64,000 nt of DNA, taken from the NCBI GenBank assembly GCA_014529385.2, contig CM043958.1, positions 153,227,293-153,291,292 on the forward strand, read 5' to 3'. This document shows, in pieces, positions 22,711 to 33,854 of this stretch; within the stretch, counting starts at the first letter, position 1, and each line of letters begins with the position of its first letter. This DNA comes from Adiantum capillus-veneris (Eukaryota; Streptophyta; Polypodiopsida; Polypodiales; Pteridaceae). Position numbers and translations under genes: made by a program. The notes under the pieces are model-generated. The model saw nothing but the letters and a program-made list of their open reading frames with translations, searched no databases and had not been told where the DNA came from.

Positions 22711-23043
22711 CTACAAAGTCTTTGGTCCAGCCCCTTGGGTTTGCATACTAACCCACGATTGACAAGTAGAATTTTGTTGGTACATAGCTACATGGCATAG
22801 ATCGGATTGCTCCATGAAGCTCTCACCTCCAAAGGTAGCATCAAATTGTTGGATAAGGTTAAGCACCTTATCCGTATGGCCATAAGTGCCATCAAAGGAA
22901 AGAAAGTGATAACTTATATGCATGATATGTCCTTTTGCTCTATCATCAGGGAGGTTTGTCCTCTTTTCATGCAAGCGACCTCTTTCACTTATCCCACTCT
23001 TGGAAAGAGAATTGTTGCTTGAGGGAGATCTTTGCCTCTTCAC
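22711..23043 (-). pseudogene. Gypsy gag fragment
   Basis: A 110-codon frame with the block LSFDGTYGHTDKVLNLIQQF followed by DATFGG. The equivalent in element C gag is LTYDGTFGATDKILAFIQQF then DAAFGD, so this is the same gag lineage. A Ser/Arg-rich stretch precedes it (KRQRSPSSNNSLSKSG), as in C. It is isolated, with no LTR or pol in the right order beside it, and is a relic. Confidence 0.72.
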
Positions 23044-24493
23044 AATGCAGCTAGGAAAGCAATGTTGTTCTTGAGAAAGTGGTTTTCTCCCAGTGACAAG
23101 CCTATCAACATGTTCACTCCCTCATGGAGAAGCTTGTTCTCGAGGAGGAGCCCTTGTGGTAAGAACCATGTTGTGTGAAAACACGAATGCTTGGCCCATG
23201 GGTCATAAAGAGGGATTATGTTGTGTTGCATGCAACCTTTGTAGTAAATAATTTATTCCATAAGTTCCTTGTGTCGAAGCTTCAAAATCCTTAAAATATT
23301 GATATCATACCAATTCATCCTTTAGGTAAAATCTCATCAATACACGTATATTGCAAAGAAAAGGAGTGGAATCCATGGAGCTTTTGTTATGAGCTTTAAA
23401 AGAATAAGCTCCATAGCATATTAGTAAATGGAATACTAGTAAAGGTTCTTGAAATTTGCGATGGCCTCTATTAATCCTATCATATGACCTCTGTAACCTT
23501 TGAACTAACTTTTGAATTCAACTAAATTTTGATGAAAGAATTTGACTTTGTATGAGTGAGGTATGAAAAACTTAGTGAAGAACAATTTTTCACTCTTGTT
23601 AGAAGTAATAACTTTGAATTTCTAAGAGTAGGTGGAAGAGTTCATAATATGAAAAATTTAGTGAAGATCATTTTTTCACTCTTGTCAGAAGTAATAACTT
23701 TGAATTTCTAAGAGTAGGTAGAAGAGTTCATAATATGGGAGTGTGAACGTAGAGATATACCCTCTTTTGGGAATTTTAAATAGGCAAATAAATGTTCTAA
23801 GCCCTCATGCCCATTCACATGCCCTTCTATCCACTTTACCTTTCGTTCACATCCACCGTGAGCCATATTTTGTCATTTTGGATAGATTTGGAACTCATTT
23901 GAGCATCATAAAATTTTGTTAGAAATGTTTACATGCACTTATAAGTTGCATTCATCCCTCACGACTTTATTAACTATAAATGCACTTCCTTGCGTCCCTC
24001 ATTATCCTTTGGAATGCTTTCACTCTCTAATATAGTCATTTTTAGAGAGAGAAAGGCCATGATAAAGCTTTAAATACATCTAAAGGCAATTTTGATGTAT
24101 TTTAATGCACATCATCAAAGGTAAATTTTGATGACATGCATTATATAGTAAGGTCCATTTTATATGGTTGCTTTCCTTTGCAAGTTTTGTAGTGCTCTCG
24201 GAACACTGAAAACAAGGTTACGGAGTCATTTTAAACCTGTTTTGATTCCAAAAATATATAACTGATTTCTAAAATGATTTACCGCATCATAATGAATATT
24301 TATTGTGGTTTTAAAACCTTTATGTCCATTATCGCATTTCATAGAGGCTTCTCAGACATTAAAAAAGTAGTCTTAAGGTCATTTTAAGTCATTTCTTCTT
24401 AAAGAAATCCATCAGAACCCCTTAACCAACTCCTATCGATAGTCTTGCTCTTCCCTCTTACTCTGTAGCCCATTTTTGAGTCAAATACACAAA

Positions 24494-24496
<3 letters not shown>
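23044..24496. other. Degraded sequence with an 86-bp tandem duplication
   Basis: The segment from 23562 is repeated from 23648 with few changes (TATGAAAAACTTAGTGAAG and TATGAAAAATTTAGTGAAG). No gene seen otherwise. Confidence 0.6.
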
Positions 24497-24587
<91 letters not shown>

Positions 24588-24598
24588 GTGTGTGTGTG
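24497..24598. repeat. (TG)n microsatellite, about 100 bp
   Basis: An almost pure TG run with one TGCG interruption. The His/Thr-rich frame on the minus strand is a by-product. Confidence 0.98.
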
Positions 24599-25329
24599 CA
24601 CGCATGTGCTAGAGAAGGAAAAGTACTTGTCCAAGATTAGATTTTCATTTTGATCACTCTTAACATCTTTAAGAGATAAAAATGAGTTTTTATTACTTTC
24701 TAAGTCATTTTAAACTTACCAAAAATTAAAATTGGTGGACCGACTAGAAACAAAAAATTATGTGTGCAGTCTTAAGTTTCCATTTTGATCACTAAAACAT
24801 CTTTAGGTGATCAAAATGAATTTTTATTACTTTCAAAGTAGTTTTAGGCATACAATAATTAGATTTGGTGACATTACCCCACCCTTACATCGTGGTCACC
24901 CTCGATTATGAATGTATGAAGGGAGAAAGGCTACATATTATATTGGATCCACTTATTGCCCTAAAGGCTATTCCAATGTAGTTGCCTACTCTACTTGGTG
25001 CTTGAGAGCATGTCTGCCGCAAGCTTGTTATTCTAACAAATATCCATATACCATTCCATCATATCTTACACTATCTGGTGCTTGAAAAGTAAAGACTTTC
25101 CACAAGCATGAAAACATTGTATGCAAAAGTTTGACTTCATCAAGCATTTATTTACATTGATGTCGTATTTGTTACCCGACCCATGTGTTTGGTTATAGCC
25201 CGGGCATAGTCTTCAACTAGGAGAGAGAGTCTTTAAGTTGAGGTTCATCATCCATTCGCATCATCAAAATAATAACTAAACTCCGCTAAATACTTACACA
25301 AAACCTTACCATGGAGAGTAAGTTATCTT
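24599..25329. other. No gene seen
   Basis: AT-rich sequence. The words TTTTGATCACT and AAAATGA-TTTTTATTACTTTC each occur twice (24650-24700 and 24780-24835), pointing to a small old duplication. Confidence 0.45.
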
Positions 25330-25990
25330 CTTGTTGCAAAATGACTTCTTTTTGGACTATTTCATCTACCTCATCAAATTCAAAAGGATCTTCATTAATT
25401 GGCTTTGTAGGAGGAGACCCTTTATATGGCTTCAATAAGCTAACATGAAAACATTATCATGTTTCTTCAAATGAGAAGAAACTTGAGCTTATATGCCATA
25501 TCATGAACCTTTTTTCAATTTGAAATGGTCCATAATAATGTCAATCTAACTTTGTATAGTATTTTTGATATCCAAATTTCTTGCTTTCACAGTTATCATC
25601 ATTGAATGTGAGAGTACGGTGGTGATTATCTTTAGCTAGCTTTTGTTTATGTCAAGAGTAACTTATGGCATCTTTAAGCTTTTGAAATACACTCTACAAA
25701 TCATGCATATACTGAGCAGTAATAGTGTAGAGCTTGTTATGTGTTCTCGAGATAGGGGGAACATTTGATCGTTCTTCACTAATCTCAATTGGAAACTTCC
25801 CGATAGATGTATGTGATGTGTTATTATATGCATATTCTATTACTGCTAGGTATTTTGCCCAATGATTTCCTTGGTTTTGTTCATTGACGTAATTCTTAAA
25901 TAGATCCAAAATAGGGGATTAACAATTTCCCTTTACTTATGTGTTTACGGGTGATAGACATGCAATGTTACAAGGAGTTGTTTCTCATAA
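25330..25990 (-). pseudogene. Gypsy integrase C-terminal relic
   Basis: From 25909 down the minus strand reads MDLFKNYVNEQNQGNHWAKY and EYAYNNTSHTSIGKFPIEI, the end of a gypsy integrase core. Degraded pieces follow: KLAKDNHHRTLTF, HYYGPFQIEKRF and FHVSLLKPYKGSPPTKPI. Many stops and frame changes are present. The order fits an element lying on the minus strand, but no LTR or RT is found beside it. Confidence 0.78.
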
Positions 25991-26394
25991 GTCCCAAAGA
26001 TGTGATCATCTTGATGAAAGATTTCATAGAGCATAGCATGGCCCTCTTCTAATAGGACATCTCCAAAACAATCTTCGCACACATTACAGTGGTTCTCAAA
26101 AGGGTTTGTGAGATTAGGTACCTAGCATGGGTTGGGGGTGGCCGTTGAGCGAGCCCATGAGAGCGAGCAACTATTACCATCAAGAATCTAAGTGCAATAG
26201 GAGCGAGCGGCATGCACAAAAAATCCTAGTTGGAGGGAGATGGCAAGTTTGGTGAGAAACTATATATTGCTCATGAGTTAAATAGAGTAAGACATTCTAC
26301 ATGTCTATAAAAGCTAGAGAGCCATAAAACACTGTAAGAGAGTCAACCAACTCCCAAGTCCATTATATAACATTTTCATAGAGCGTATTTGGCA
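25991..26394. other. No gene seen
   Basis: Short spacer between the integrase relic and the PPR-fragment array. No features recognised. Confidence 0.45.
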
Positions 26395-27047
26395 TACATG
26401 TCAACCAAGGCAATGCCAAGCACTAAATCGTTTGTCAATAGCCCTTGACTAACAATATCATCTGAATTATTTCGCCCATATTAGTTGAGCAAGGCAATGC
26501 CAAGCATGACATCGTTTTTCAGTAATGCATGACTAACTATATCATTGGAATTCTTTCACCCATAATAGCCTCTTGCATAATGCCACATGTCCTTCAAATG
26601 CAAGCATAGGTGACCGCATTTGGAGAGATGTCCTCGCAGTGCATATGCTAAAAACAACCCTAAGCTTTTTGGCCTTTCCCGTGTTGGGCATATGTTGTAG
26701 TCAGTGCACTCCATGAGACGACATACTTGACAAGCAACTCCTCGACCACCTTTTGTGCTTGCTGAGGTAGAGCACATTTGTCATACACGTCAACCAAGGC
26801 AATTCCAAGAAAGACATCGTTTTTCAATAGCCCTTGACTAACAATATCATCTGAACTATTTTGCCCATATTAGTGTCTTGCGTAATGGCATGGCGGCCGT
26901 GAAGATGCAAGATTAGGTGATCGCATTTGGAGAGGCGTCCTTGCATTGCATATGCTCAAAACAGTCGTAAGCTTCCTCGCCTTTTTCGCTTATGTTGGGC
27001 ATATCCGTAGTCAATGCACTCCATGAGACGACATCCCAGACAAGATC

Positions 27048-27262
27048 AGCCCCAAATCAGCCTAAAGAATTAGCATTTTTAGCCCAAAAAAACAGCCCCA
27101 AATCAGCCTAAAAAATTAGCGTTTTTAGACCAAGAAAACAGCCCCACATCAACCCCAAATCAGCTACCAAATCAACCTAAAAAATTAGCGTTTTTAGCCC
27201 AAAAAAACAGCCCCAGATCAGCCCCAATCCGCCATCAAATCAGCCCAAAATTACAGCATTTT
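27048..27262. repeat. 46-bp minisatellite, block 1
   Basis: Units close to CAGCCCCAAATCAGCCTAAA followed by a TTAGCGTTTTTAGCCCAAAA half, repeated about four times, with the same sequence in blocks 2 and 3. Confidence 0.85.
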
Positions 27263-28210
27263 TAGCTCCTAGTTTTGGACTTTCCCGTGTTGGGCATATC
27301 TCGCAATTAGTGCACTACATGAGATGACATACCTGACAAGCAACTCCTCGACCACCTTTGGTGCTTGTTGAGGTGGAGCACGTTTCGCTTACATGTTGAC
27401 CAAGACAATGCCAAGCACGACATCTTTTTCCATAAATGTTTGACTAACAATATGATCGAAATTCTTTCACCCATATTAGCCTCTTGCATAATGCCACATG
27501 TGTTGAAGATGCAAGCGTAGACGATCGCATTTGGAGAGATGTCCCTGCATTGCATATGCTGAAAACAGTCCTAAGCTTCCTCGCCTTCCCCTCTCGTGTT
27601 GGGCATATCCCGCAGTCAATGCACTCCATGAGACGACATCCAGACAAGATCGGTCCCTAATCACCAAATCAGCCCTAAAACTCAACGTTTTTAGCCTCTA
27701 AATGATCCATCAAATCAGCCCAGAAAATGTGCGTTTTTAGCTCCTATTCTTGGCCTTTCTTGTGTTGAGAATATCACGCAATCAGTGCATTCCATCAGAA
27801 GTCCTCGCATTGCATATGCTAAAAACAGCCCTAAGCTTTTTGGCCTTTTTCGTGTTGGGCATATCCCGCAATTAGTGCACTCCATGAGACGACATCCTTG
27901 ACAAGCAACTCCTCGACCACCTTTTGTGCTTGCTGAGGTAGAGCACATTTGGCATACACGTCGACCAAGGCAATTCCAAGAAAGACATCGTTTTTCAATA
28001 GCCCTTGACTAACAATATCATCTGAACTATTTTGCCCATATTAGTGTCTTGCGTAATGGCATAGCGGCCGTGAAGATACAAGATTAGGTGATCGCATTTG
28101 GAGAGGCGTCCTTGCATTGCATATGCTCAAAACAGCCCTAAGCTTCCTCGCCTTTTTCGCTTATGTTGGGCATATCCGTAGTCAATGCACTCCATGAGAC
28201 GACATCCCAG

Positions 28211-28415
28211 ACAAGATCAGCCCCAAATCAGCCTAAAGAATTAGCATTTTTAGCCCAAAAAAACAGCCCCAAATCAGCCTAAAAAATTAGCGTTTTTAGA
28301 CCAAGAAAACAGCCCCAAATCAACCTAAAAAATTAGCGTTTTTAGCCCAAAAAACAGCCCCAGATCAGCCCCAAATCCGCCATCAAAACAGCCCAAAATT
28401 ACAGCAATTTTTAGC
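28211..28415. repeat. 46-bp minisatellite, block 2
   Basis: Same unit as block 1, at the same place in the next PPR-fragment repeat. Confidence 0.85.
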
Positions 28416-29360
28416 TCCCTGTTTTGGACTTTCCCGTGTTGGGCATATCTCGCAATTAGTGCACTATATGAGATGACATACATGACAAGCAACTCCTCGA
28501 CCACCTTTGGTGCTTGGTGAGGTGGAGCACGTTTCGCTTACATGTTGACCAAGGCAATGCCAAGCAAGACATCTTTTTCCAGAAATGTTTGCCTAACAAT
28601 ATGATCGAAATTCTTTCACCCATATTAGCCTCTTGCATAATGCCACATGTCTTGAAGATGCAAGCGTAGACGATCGCATTTGGAGAGACGTCCTTGTATT
28701 GCATATGCTGAAAACAGTCCTAAGCTTCCTCGCCTTTCCCTCTCGTGTTGGGCATATCCCGCAGTCAATGCACTCCATGAGACGACATCCAGACAAGATC
28801 AGTCCCTAATCAACCACCAAATCAGCCCTAAAACTTAGCGTTTTTAGCCTCTAAATGATCCATCAAATCAGCCCAGAAAATCAGCGTTTTTAGCTCCTAT
28901 TATTGGCCTTTCCTGTGTTGAGAATATCACGCAATCAGTGCATTCCATCAGAAGTCCTCGCATTGCATATGCTAAAAACAACCCTAAAGCTTTTTGGCCT
29001 TTTTCGTGTTGGGCATATCCCGCAATCAGTGCACTCCATGAGACGACATCCCTGACAAGCAACTCCTCGACCACCTTTTGTGCTTGCTGAGATAGAGCAC
29101 ATTTGGCATACACGTCGACCAAGGCAATTCCAAGAAAGACATCGTTTTTCAATAGCCCTTGACTAACAATATTATCTGAACTATTTTGCCAATATTAGTG
29201 TCTTGTGTAATGGCATATGCCGTGAAGATGCAAGATTAGGTGATCGCATTTGGAGAGGCGTCCTTGCATTGCATATGCTCAAAACAGCCCTAAGCTTCCT
29301 CGCCTTTTTCGCTTATGTTTGGCATATCCGTAGTCAATGCACTCCATGAGACGACATCCC

Positions 29361-29617
29361 AGACAAGATCAGCCCCAAATCAGCCACCAAATCAGCCTAA
29401 AGAATTAGCATTTTTAGCCCAAAAAACAGCCCCAAATCCGCCACCAAATCAGCCTAAAGAATTAGTGTTTTTAGCCCCAAAAAACAGCCCCAGATCAGCC
29501 CCAAATCCGCCACCAAATCAGCCTACAAAATTAGCGATTTTAGCCCAAAAAACAGCCCCAGATTAGCCCCAAATCATCCTAGAGAATTAGCGTTTTTATC
29601 CCAAAAAAACAGCCCCA
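29361..29617. repeat. 46-bp minisatellite, block 3
   Basis: Same unit, here five to six copies. One plus-strand frame stays open through it and gives a Pro/Asn/Gln-rich repeat, but this is a by-product of the repeat. Confidence 0.85.
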
Positions 29618-29697
29618 TCAAACACACGAGTACCATATTCGACTGTTCTTATACAACCATCAAACACACGAGTACCATATTCGACCGTTCTTATACA
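29613..29697. repeat. 42-bp direct duplication
   Basis: The unit starting CCATCAAACACACGAGTACC occurs twice in a row with one mismatch, at the border between the PPR array and the methyltransferase gene region. Confidence 0.85.
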
Positions 29698-29930
29698 ACC
29701 ATAAAAGAAAGGTAGTTTTGAAGAAATCTACAACACTGCCAGTGAGTCTAAGTTTGAGCACAATCATCTAAGAGAATAGCAAAAAGAAAATGTGAAGCTT
29801 GGCTGGATCCAATCTTCAACTACATTGCGACCCTTTAAAATCAATCCATCTGCAAAAAATACACAATTGCTTAATACATACCCTCTTGTCAATCAACTTA
29901 TAATTTTCAACGAACCTACTCCTAACATAC

Positions 29931-30171
29931 CTTGACTCCATATGGCTTCAACAAGCGATCATATATGCGCTCATCCCTCTCAAACATAATGACATGTCTA
30001 TCCATGAAGCCAGCTGCCAAGCCAAGTGTACCCGTGCCAGCAAATATGTCAAGGACTACATCCTGTGGATGGCTAAAAAGTGCGATTATGTACTTCACAA
30101 GCTTTTGACCTCTTTGACAACCACCCCTACATGGCTTTCCTTTCCTCTTTACTAAATCTGCTTCAGGTACT
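29931..30171 (-). other. Exon with methyltransferase motif X/I region
   Basis: It encodes KRKGKPCRGGCQRGQKLVKY, then HPQDVVLDIFAGTGTLGLAA, then DRHVIMFERDERIYDRL. The glycine-rich FAGTG loop binds S-adenosylmethionine, and the acidic residue in MFERDE is the usual ribose contact. Bounded by CAG at the acceptor and GTATGT at the donor. Confidence 0.85.
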
Positions 30172-30498
30172 CTGACATTGAATACACATTTTACTTACTT
30201 TAATGGCATATATATATATATAAATGATGGATTAGGCATATAAACAAGTAAATGATAGAGTCAACTCACATATCGAAGATAAGGTCCTATCCAAATTGAA
30301 GGTCACCACCAAGTTTCAATTCTGGCAACTGATCATGATGTATACGATTCACAAAAGTTGTCGAACAACGAACAAAAGCAGACAAGATCAAGCAATTCAC
30401 CTATTCAAATAGAAAGCTTTATGTCATACATGTCATTAAAGAATAGGATGCCACACTAAATTCTATTGCACATTAAATCAAGAATCAATTACTTGTAC

Positions 30499-30935
30499 CT
30501 GTGTGACAATGGGTCCCAACCTCTTTCCAATAGGTGGTGTGCATCTCACAACCTGACGATGATATATCTTAAACCCTTTTTGCTTGCCAGCTTGCTCGAC
30601 TTTCACCCCTTCCTCCATGGTGTACAAACAAACAAAAAACCCCCTATCACTCAAGCATGAGTCTGCAAGCTGAAATGTGGTGTCATACAGGTTATCCACT
30701 ATCTTGTTCCAAAACGGAACTTTATTGCAAAAGCATCCCTCAACAGCCACGTTAGATGGAAAATCTGCAAATATGAGGTCTATGCACAAGTCTAGCTGAG
30801 TGCCCTTCACAGTGCCTTGGCTACAAACTACATTGAAGGCCTCTAACACCTCAAGCCCCATTTGCTCTGCTTGTTGGGGATATTCAATAATATGAACAAG
30901 CTCTTCAACAGAAATGTTGAAAACGTAAATAGTGC
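30499..30935 (-). other. Exon with methyltransferase motif IV region
   Basis: It encodes IDLIFADFPSNVAVEG. Motif IV of amino-methyltransferases is normally D/S/N-P-P-Y/W/F; here it is D-F-P-S, so the catalytic box is altered. The rest of the exon (VDNLYDTTFQLADSCLSDRG, FFVCLYTMEEG) fits the following beta-strand of the fold. Confidence 0.72.
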
Positions 30936-32737
30936 CTACAAATCAAAGCTTTTAGATTTAAGAAAATGTATCAACAATCACAACACTCCATGGATCATAT
31001 TAGATAGACAAAGCAAAGGCATCAACACTACATGTAGGTTCCAATGTTTCATTGATTGTGTCATCATTTTCTCTTAGCCCTCCACTTCTACTTGTGCTTT
31101 GATGTTGCCCTTGCATCTTTCCATCCTCTATAGCCTTGTTTGCTTGTAATGCCCTATGTACGACTTCCCTACCAAGATTTATAGGAAGTGTCTTACGAAA
31201 TGATGCTGATGCAGTGGATGCTACTACTTGAGAAGTTGTCGTCGTCTCCTCTTCCAGGACACTGTTCATAGTAGTTGTAAGTTGAAGGGCTGCTTTATGT
31301 TGCTGAAATAATTCCAACTCCTCATCCGGAACATGGTTCTTAACCATGTCTAACCACCACGGACACTTGGCTTTCTCTATGGTGGACAAGGACTGCACAA
31401 TCAACAACTATTATTTAGCATAATCTCCCTATGCGTTAAGAGTTAACATAAAAAAATGCAATGTAATGCATCGCTTACCCTTCCAAGCTTCACATCGGAA
31501 TACATGAACGTAGGGTTATCTGCATATGTCCATACACTTGCCAAGGGGGGCATCTCATCAAGCATGTGTTGTGCAATCTCCTTGAGTAGCCATCTAAACA
31601 CACACCAACTACTGAGTACTAGTTTAATGAGGACTAAAAAATTGAACCATACAAATTAACAAACCTATAAACAACTCGACGGGTTGCATTGTGTAATCCA
31701 GGTTGCTCATTCATGGCATTGGTCGACTTAATGCCACCTTCCACAACGCGAAATGCTCTATTGAAGTACTTTCTTCGGCAAAGCATGACAAAGTTGCTGA
31801 ATCGATGTTCCAATGGCAGCCTTACTCGATCAGCATTTTGAATGTCTAGTAATAGACCTAGACCATATTGATTGACTTGCAACCAAAAGCAATACATGTG
31901 GAGCCAGTCCCTAACTTTAGCTTTGTCATTGGGAAGGCACTCCAAGGATCGAATTGATACTTGTGAGCTATCTAACAATTTCACAATGTGTGCCTTATCC
32001 GCATCTGTTATGCAAGCATTTCCAATCATGTTGAGTTTCTCTTCAGTCGCAATATGCGCACTCGGTTCATGCCAAGGCAAGGACAGAGTAGCACACCAAA
32101 ACTTCTCTCCATTTGCAGGATCTGCAATCCTTGCATACTTGGAGGTCTTTCCCCTATAGGTAATCTCCATCTTCTTTATCACCTTGGCCCTACCAGTTTC
32201 AGCCACTCCCTTAGCCAACTCTTCAATCTTCTGTTCCATCTCATCCTTAAAGAGCAACCATGTCATTATTTGCACAGGGAGTGTAAACCAACTCCTTTTC
32301 CCCCGAGATGAAACAACCTGCATTTCTTTCTCCACCCATGCTCTGTCTTCAATAGACAAACCATCCAAGAGAGTAGTCTTGTCTGCCTCTCCTAGCCTTC
32401 TCAATTGGAACAACCTATCTCCAAATGTGGTTGGCACATATGCATAATCGTTCATCATGTAGCATTAAAACAAAAAAGAATATCAATAACTCCAAGACAA
32501 CAATTAAAATTTTCAAGGAGAATAGTAGATGCCCAACATCATCTTACTTGTTCAATCTTGCCAAGGAAAACATTAATTCCCCCACATCAGTCTTTGCAAA
32601 CTGCAAAAAGTGGCAGACCACAGAGCAATGTCTAGACAGGTCGTTCTCAAACCCTGTATTGCATAATTGTACAATTATATTAAAATAGTGCAATCAACAC
32701 AACAAAAGTTCTTAAAGGAGATTAAGTTAAAGAATAC

Positions 32738-33383
32738 CTTGTCTAATGCATTCCATCCATGCATGCAGACGATTGTTGCCATCCAGGACATGGACCATCT
32801 TTCCTTTCAAGTAGGGTCCCCACTCTGTCTCTAAATCAAGGGACCTCTCAAATCTTTCATTAATTGTTTTCTAGCAGTCATCCCAAGAATCTATCCTTTC
32901 TTGAGTGATTGGTGTCTCCTCCCCCTCTAGATCAATAATGGAGACAGTAAAGGCTCCCTTGCTCTCAAGATATCCTCCAATCTTAATAAAACTTCTTGTG
33001 AGTGATCTTTCGGTGGAAGGGCTTACTTTTCTAATGGCTTCACTAGACAGTAACCTGCATAATGGGATCCTAGGGGGTGGTCCAGAAAATGTGACTCTGA
33101 TTCTTTCAAGGAATGCCTGTGGTGTAGAGATCTCAAGGATCTTACCAAACACCTCTAATTTGTTTCTTCTCCCCCCTGCAAGATTGGAGATATTTTGGCC
33201 TTCAGTCACCTCATCATCTTGTTGCCCCTCAGTCACCTCATCATCATGTTTCCCCTCCTCCTCATCATCTTGCCCCGCAGTCACCTCATCATCATGTTGC
33301 CCCTCCTCCTCATCATGTTGCCCCTCAGTCACCTCATCATCACGTTGCCCCTTAGTCACCTGGTCATGTTTCTCAACTACCAC
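32738..33383 (-). other. Acidic repeat and ParB/Srx-like domain (exon 1, second part)
   Basis: A run of DDEVTEGQ-type repeats (about 33196-33358) leads into RIPLCRLLSSEAIRKV, ERSLTRSFIKIGGYLESKG, FTVSIIDLEGEE and MVHVLDGNNRLHAWMEC. This spacing matches the ParB/sulfiredoxin fold (I-P-L start, residue pairs around a helix, then V-x-DG-x-x-R-x-x-A). A TAG stop at 32871-32873 splits it, in a position where Trp would fit. Confidence 0.7.
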
Positions 33384-33854
33384 CTCCTCACTCTGATCAT
33401 CTTAATGAGTTCTCTGAGTATCAGCTCCCTGCTCCTCTCTCTCAATAGCAACTTGATCCACTACCTTCTCAACGTTTTCTTGCTCCAAGTCATGAACAAT
33501 ACTATCAACCAGCTCCTCAGCACCACCATTTTCCTCAACATCTTCAGCATCCTTTTGACTTACTTGAGAATGCTCTTGATTACCTGCTCTTGCAATTGAC
33601 CTATTGAAGTTGTCCTGCTTTGATGGTCTACCTCTTCTCTTGTATGTTGCTCCAGAATCCCCTGCACCCTGCACAATTTTCCTTCTCTTAGGCATAGTTA
33701 CCATACTCATAATATCTGCCTCACACTTACCATCCTCACAATTCGATCTTGTGAAGTGCATAAACACTTTGAAAGAATGAAAATTCTCGATTATATGAAA
33801 TCTAGTTAAAAGCCATATGAATGACTGAATCGGACACATTGGAAAGGACAACAT

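Larger units (their letters stand above)
26395..29300 (-). pseudogene. Tandem array of decayed PPR-gene fragments
   Basis: Minus-strand pieces of pentatricopeptide-repeat coding sequence recur: VRDVVSWSALIAGYAQHEKG, FLGIALVDVYAKCALSQQAQ and ISPNAIVYACIFNTCGIMQE. These are typical of plant PPR proteins of the PLS type, which bind organelle RNA. The array repeats: AATTCCAAGA of one conserved block lies at 26801, 27972 and 29126, giving periods of 1171 and 1154 bases. All pieces carry stops or frame changes, and no full PPR gene is present. Each unit also contains a minisatellite block. Confidence 0.85.
29931..33854 (-). pseudogene. ParB-like domain plus beta-class DNA amino-methyltransferase gene (8-exon model, three in-frame stops)
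   Basis: Exons deduced by eye on the minus strand: 33854-32738, 32653-32548, about 32458-31665, 31593-31479, 31392-31032, 30935-30499, 30400-30270 and 30171-29931. Except for the start of exon 3, the joins use GT-AG borders and keep the frame. Order of parts: a basic stretch with an AT-hook-like KRRGRPSK; an acidic repeat; a ParB/Srx-like domain (IPLCRLLSSEAIRK through VHVLDGNNRLHAW); a long helical region; then a methyltransferase with the motif IV-like DLIFADFPSNV before motif I VVLDIFAGTGTLGLAAG. That order marks the beta class, which methylates exocyclic amino groups of A or C in DNA. In-frame stops at 33402-33404, 32871-32873 and 30287-30289 suggest recent inactivation. It is divergent to the transposase gene at 35200. 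A small further 3' exon near 29780-29850 is possible. The upstream start is not fixed. Confidence 0.78.

Noticed and set aside
24399-24605. His/Thr-rich open frame
   Set aside because: It is only the translation of the (TG)n microsatellite.
29315-29566. Pro/Gln/Asn-rich frame that looks like a repeat protein
   Set aside because: It follows the noncoding 46-bp minisatellite, and other blocks of the same repeat are not open.
26395-29620. CRISPR-like repeat array
   Set aside because: Repeats are about 1.15 kb or directly adjoining 46-bp units without unique spacers, and the DNA is eukaryotic.
33195-33599. Plus-strand Ile/Leu/Ser-rich frame resembling a membrane protein
   Set aside because: It is the antisense of the acidic coding repeat in the ParB-methyltransferase gene.
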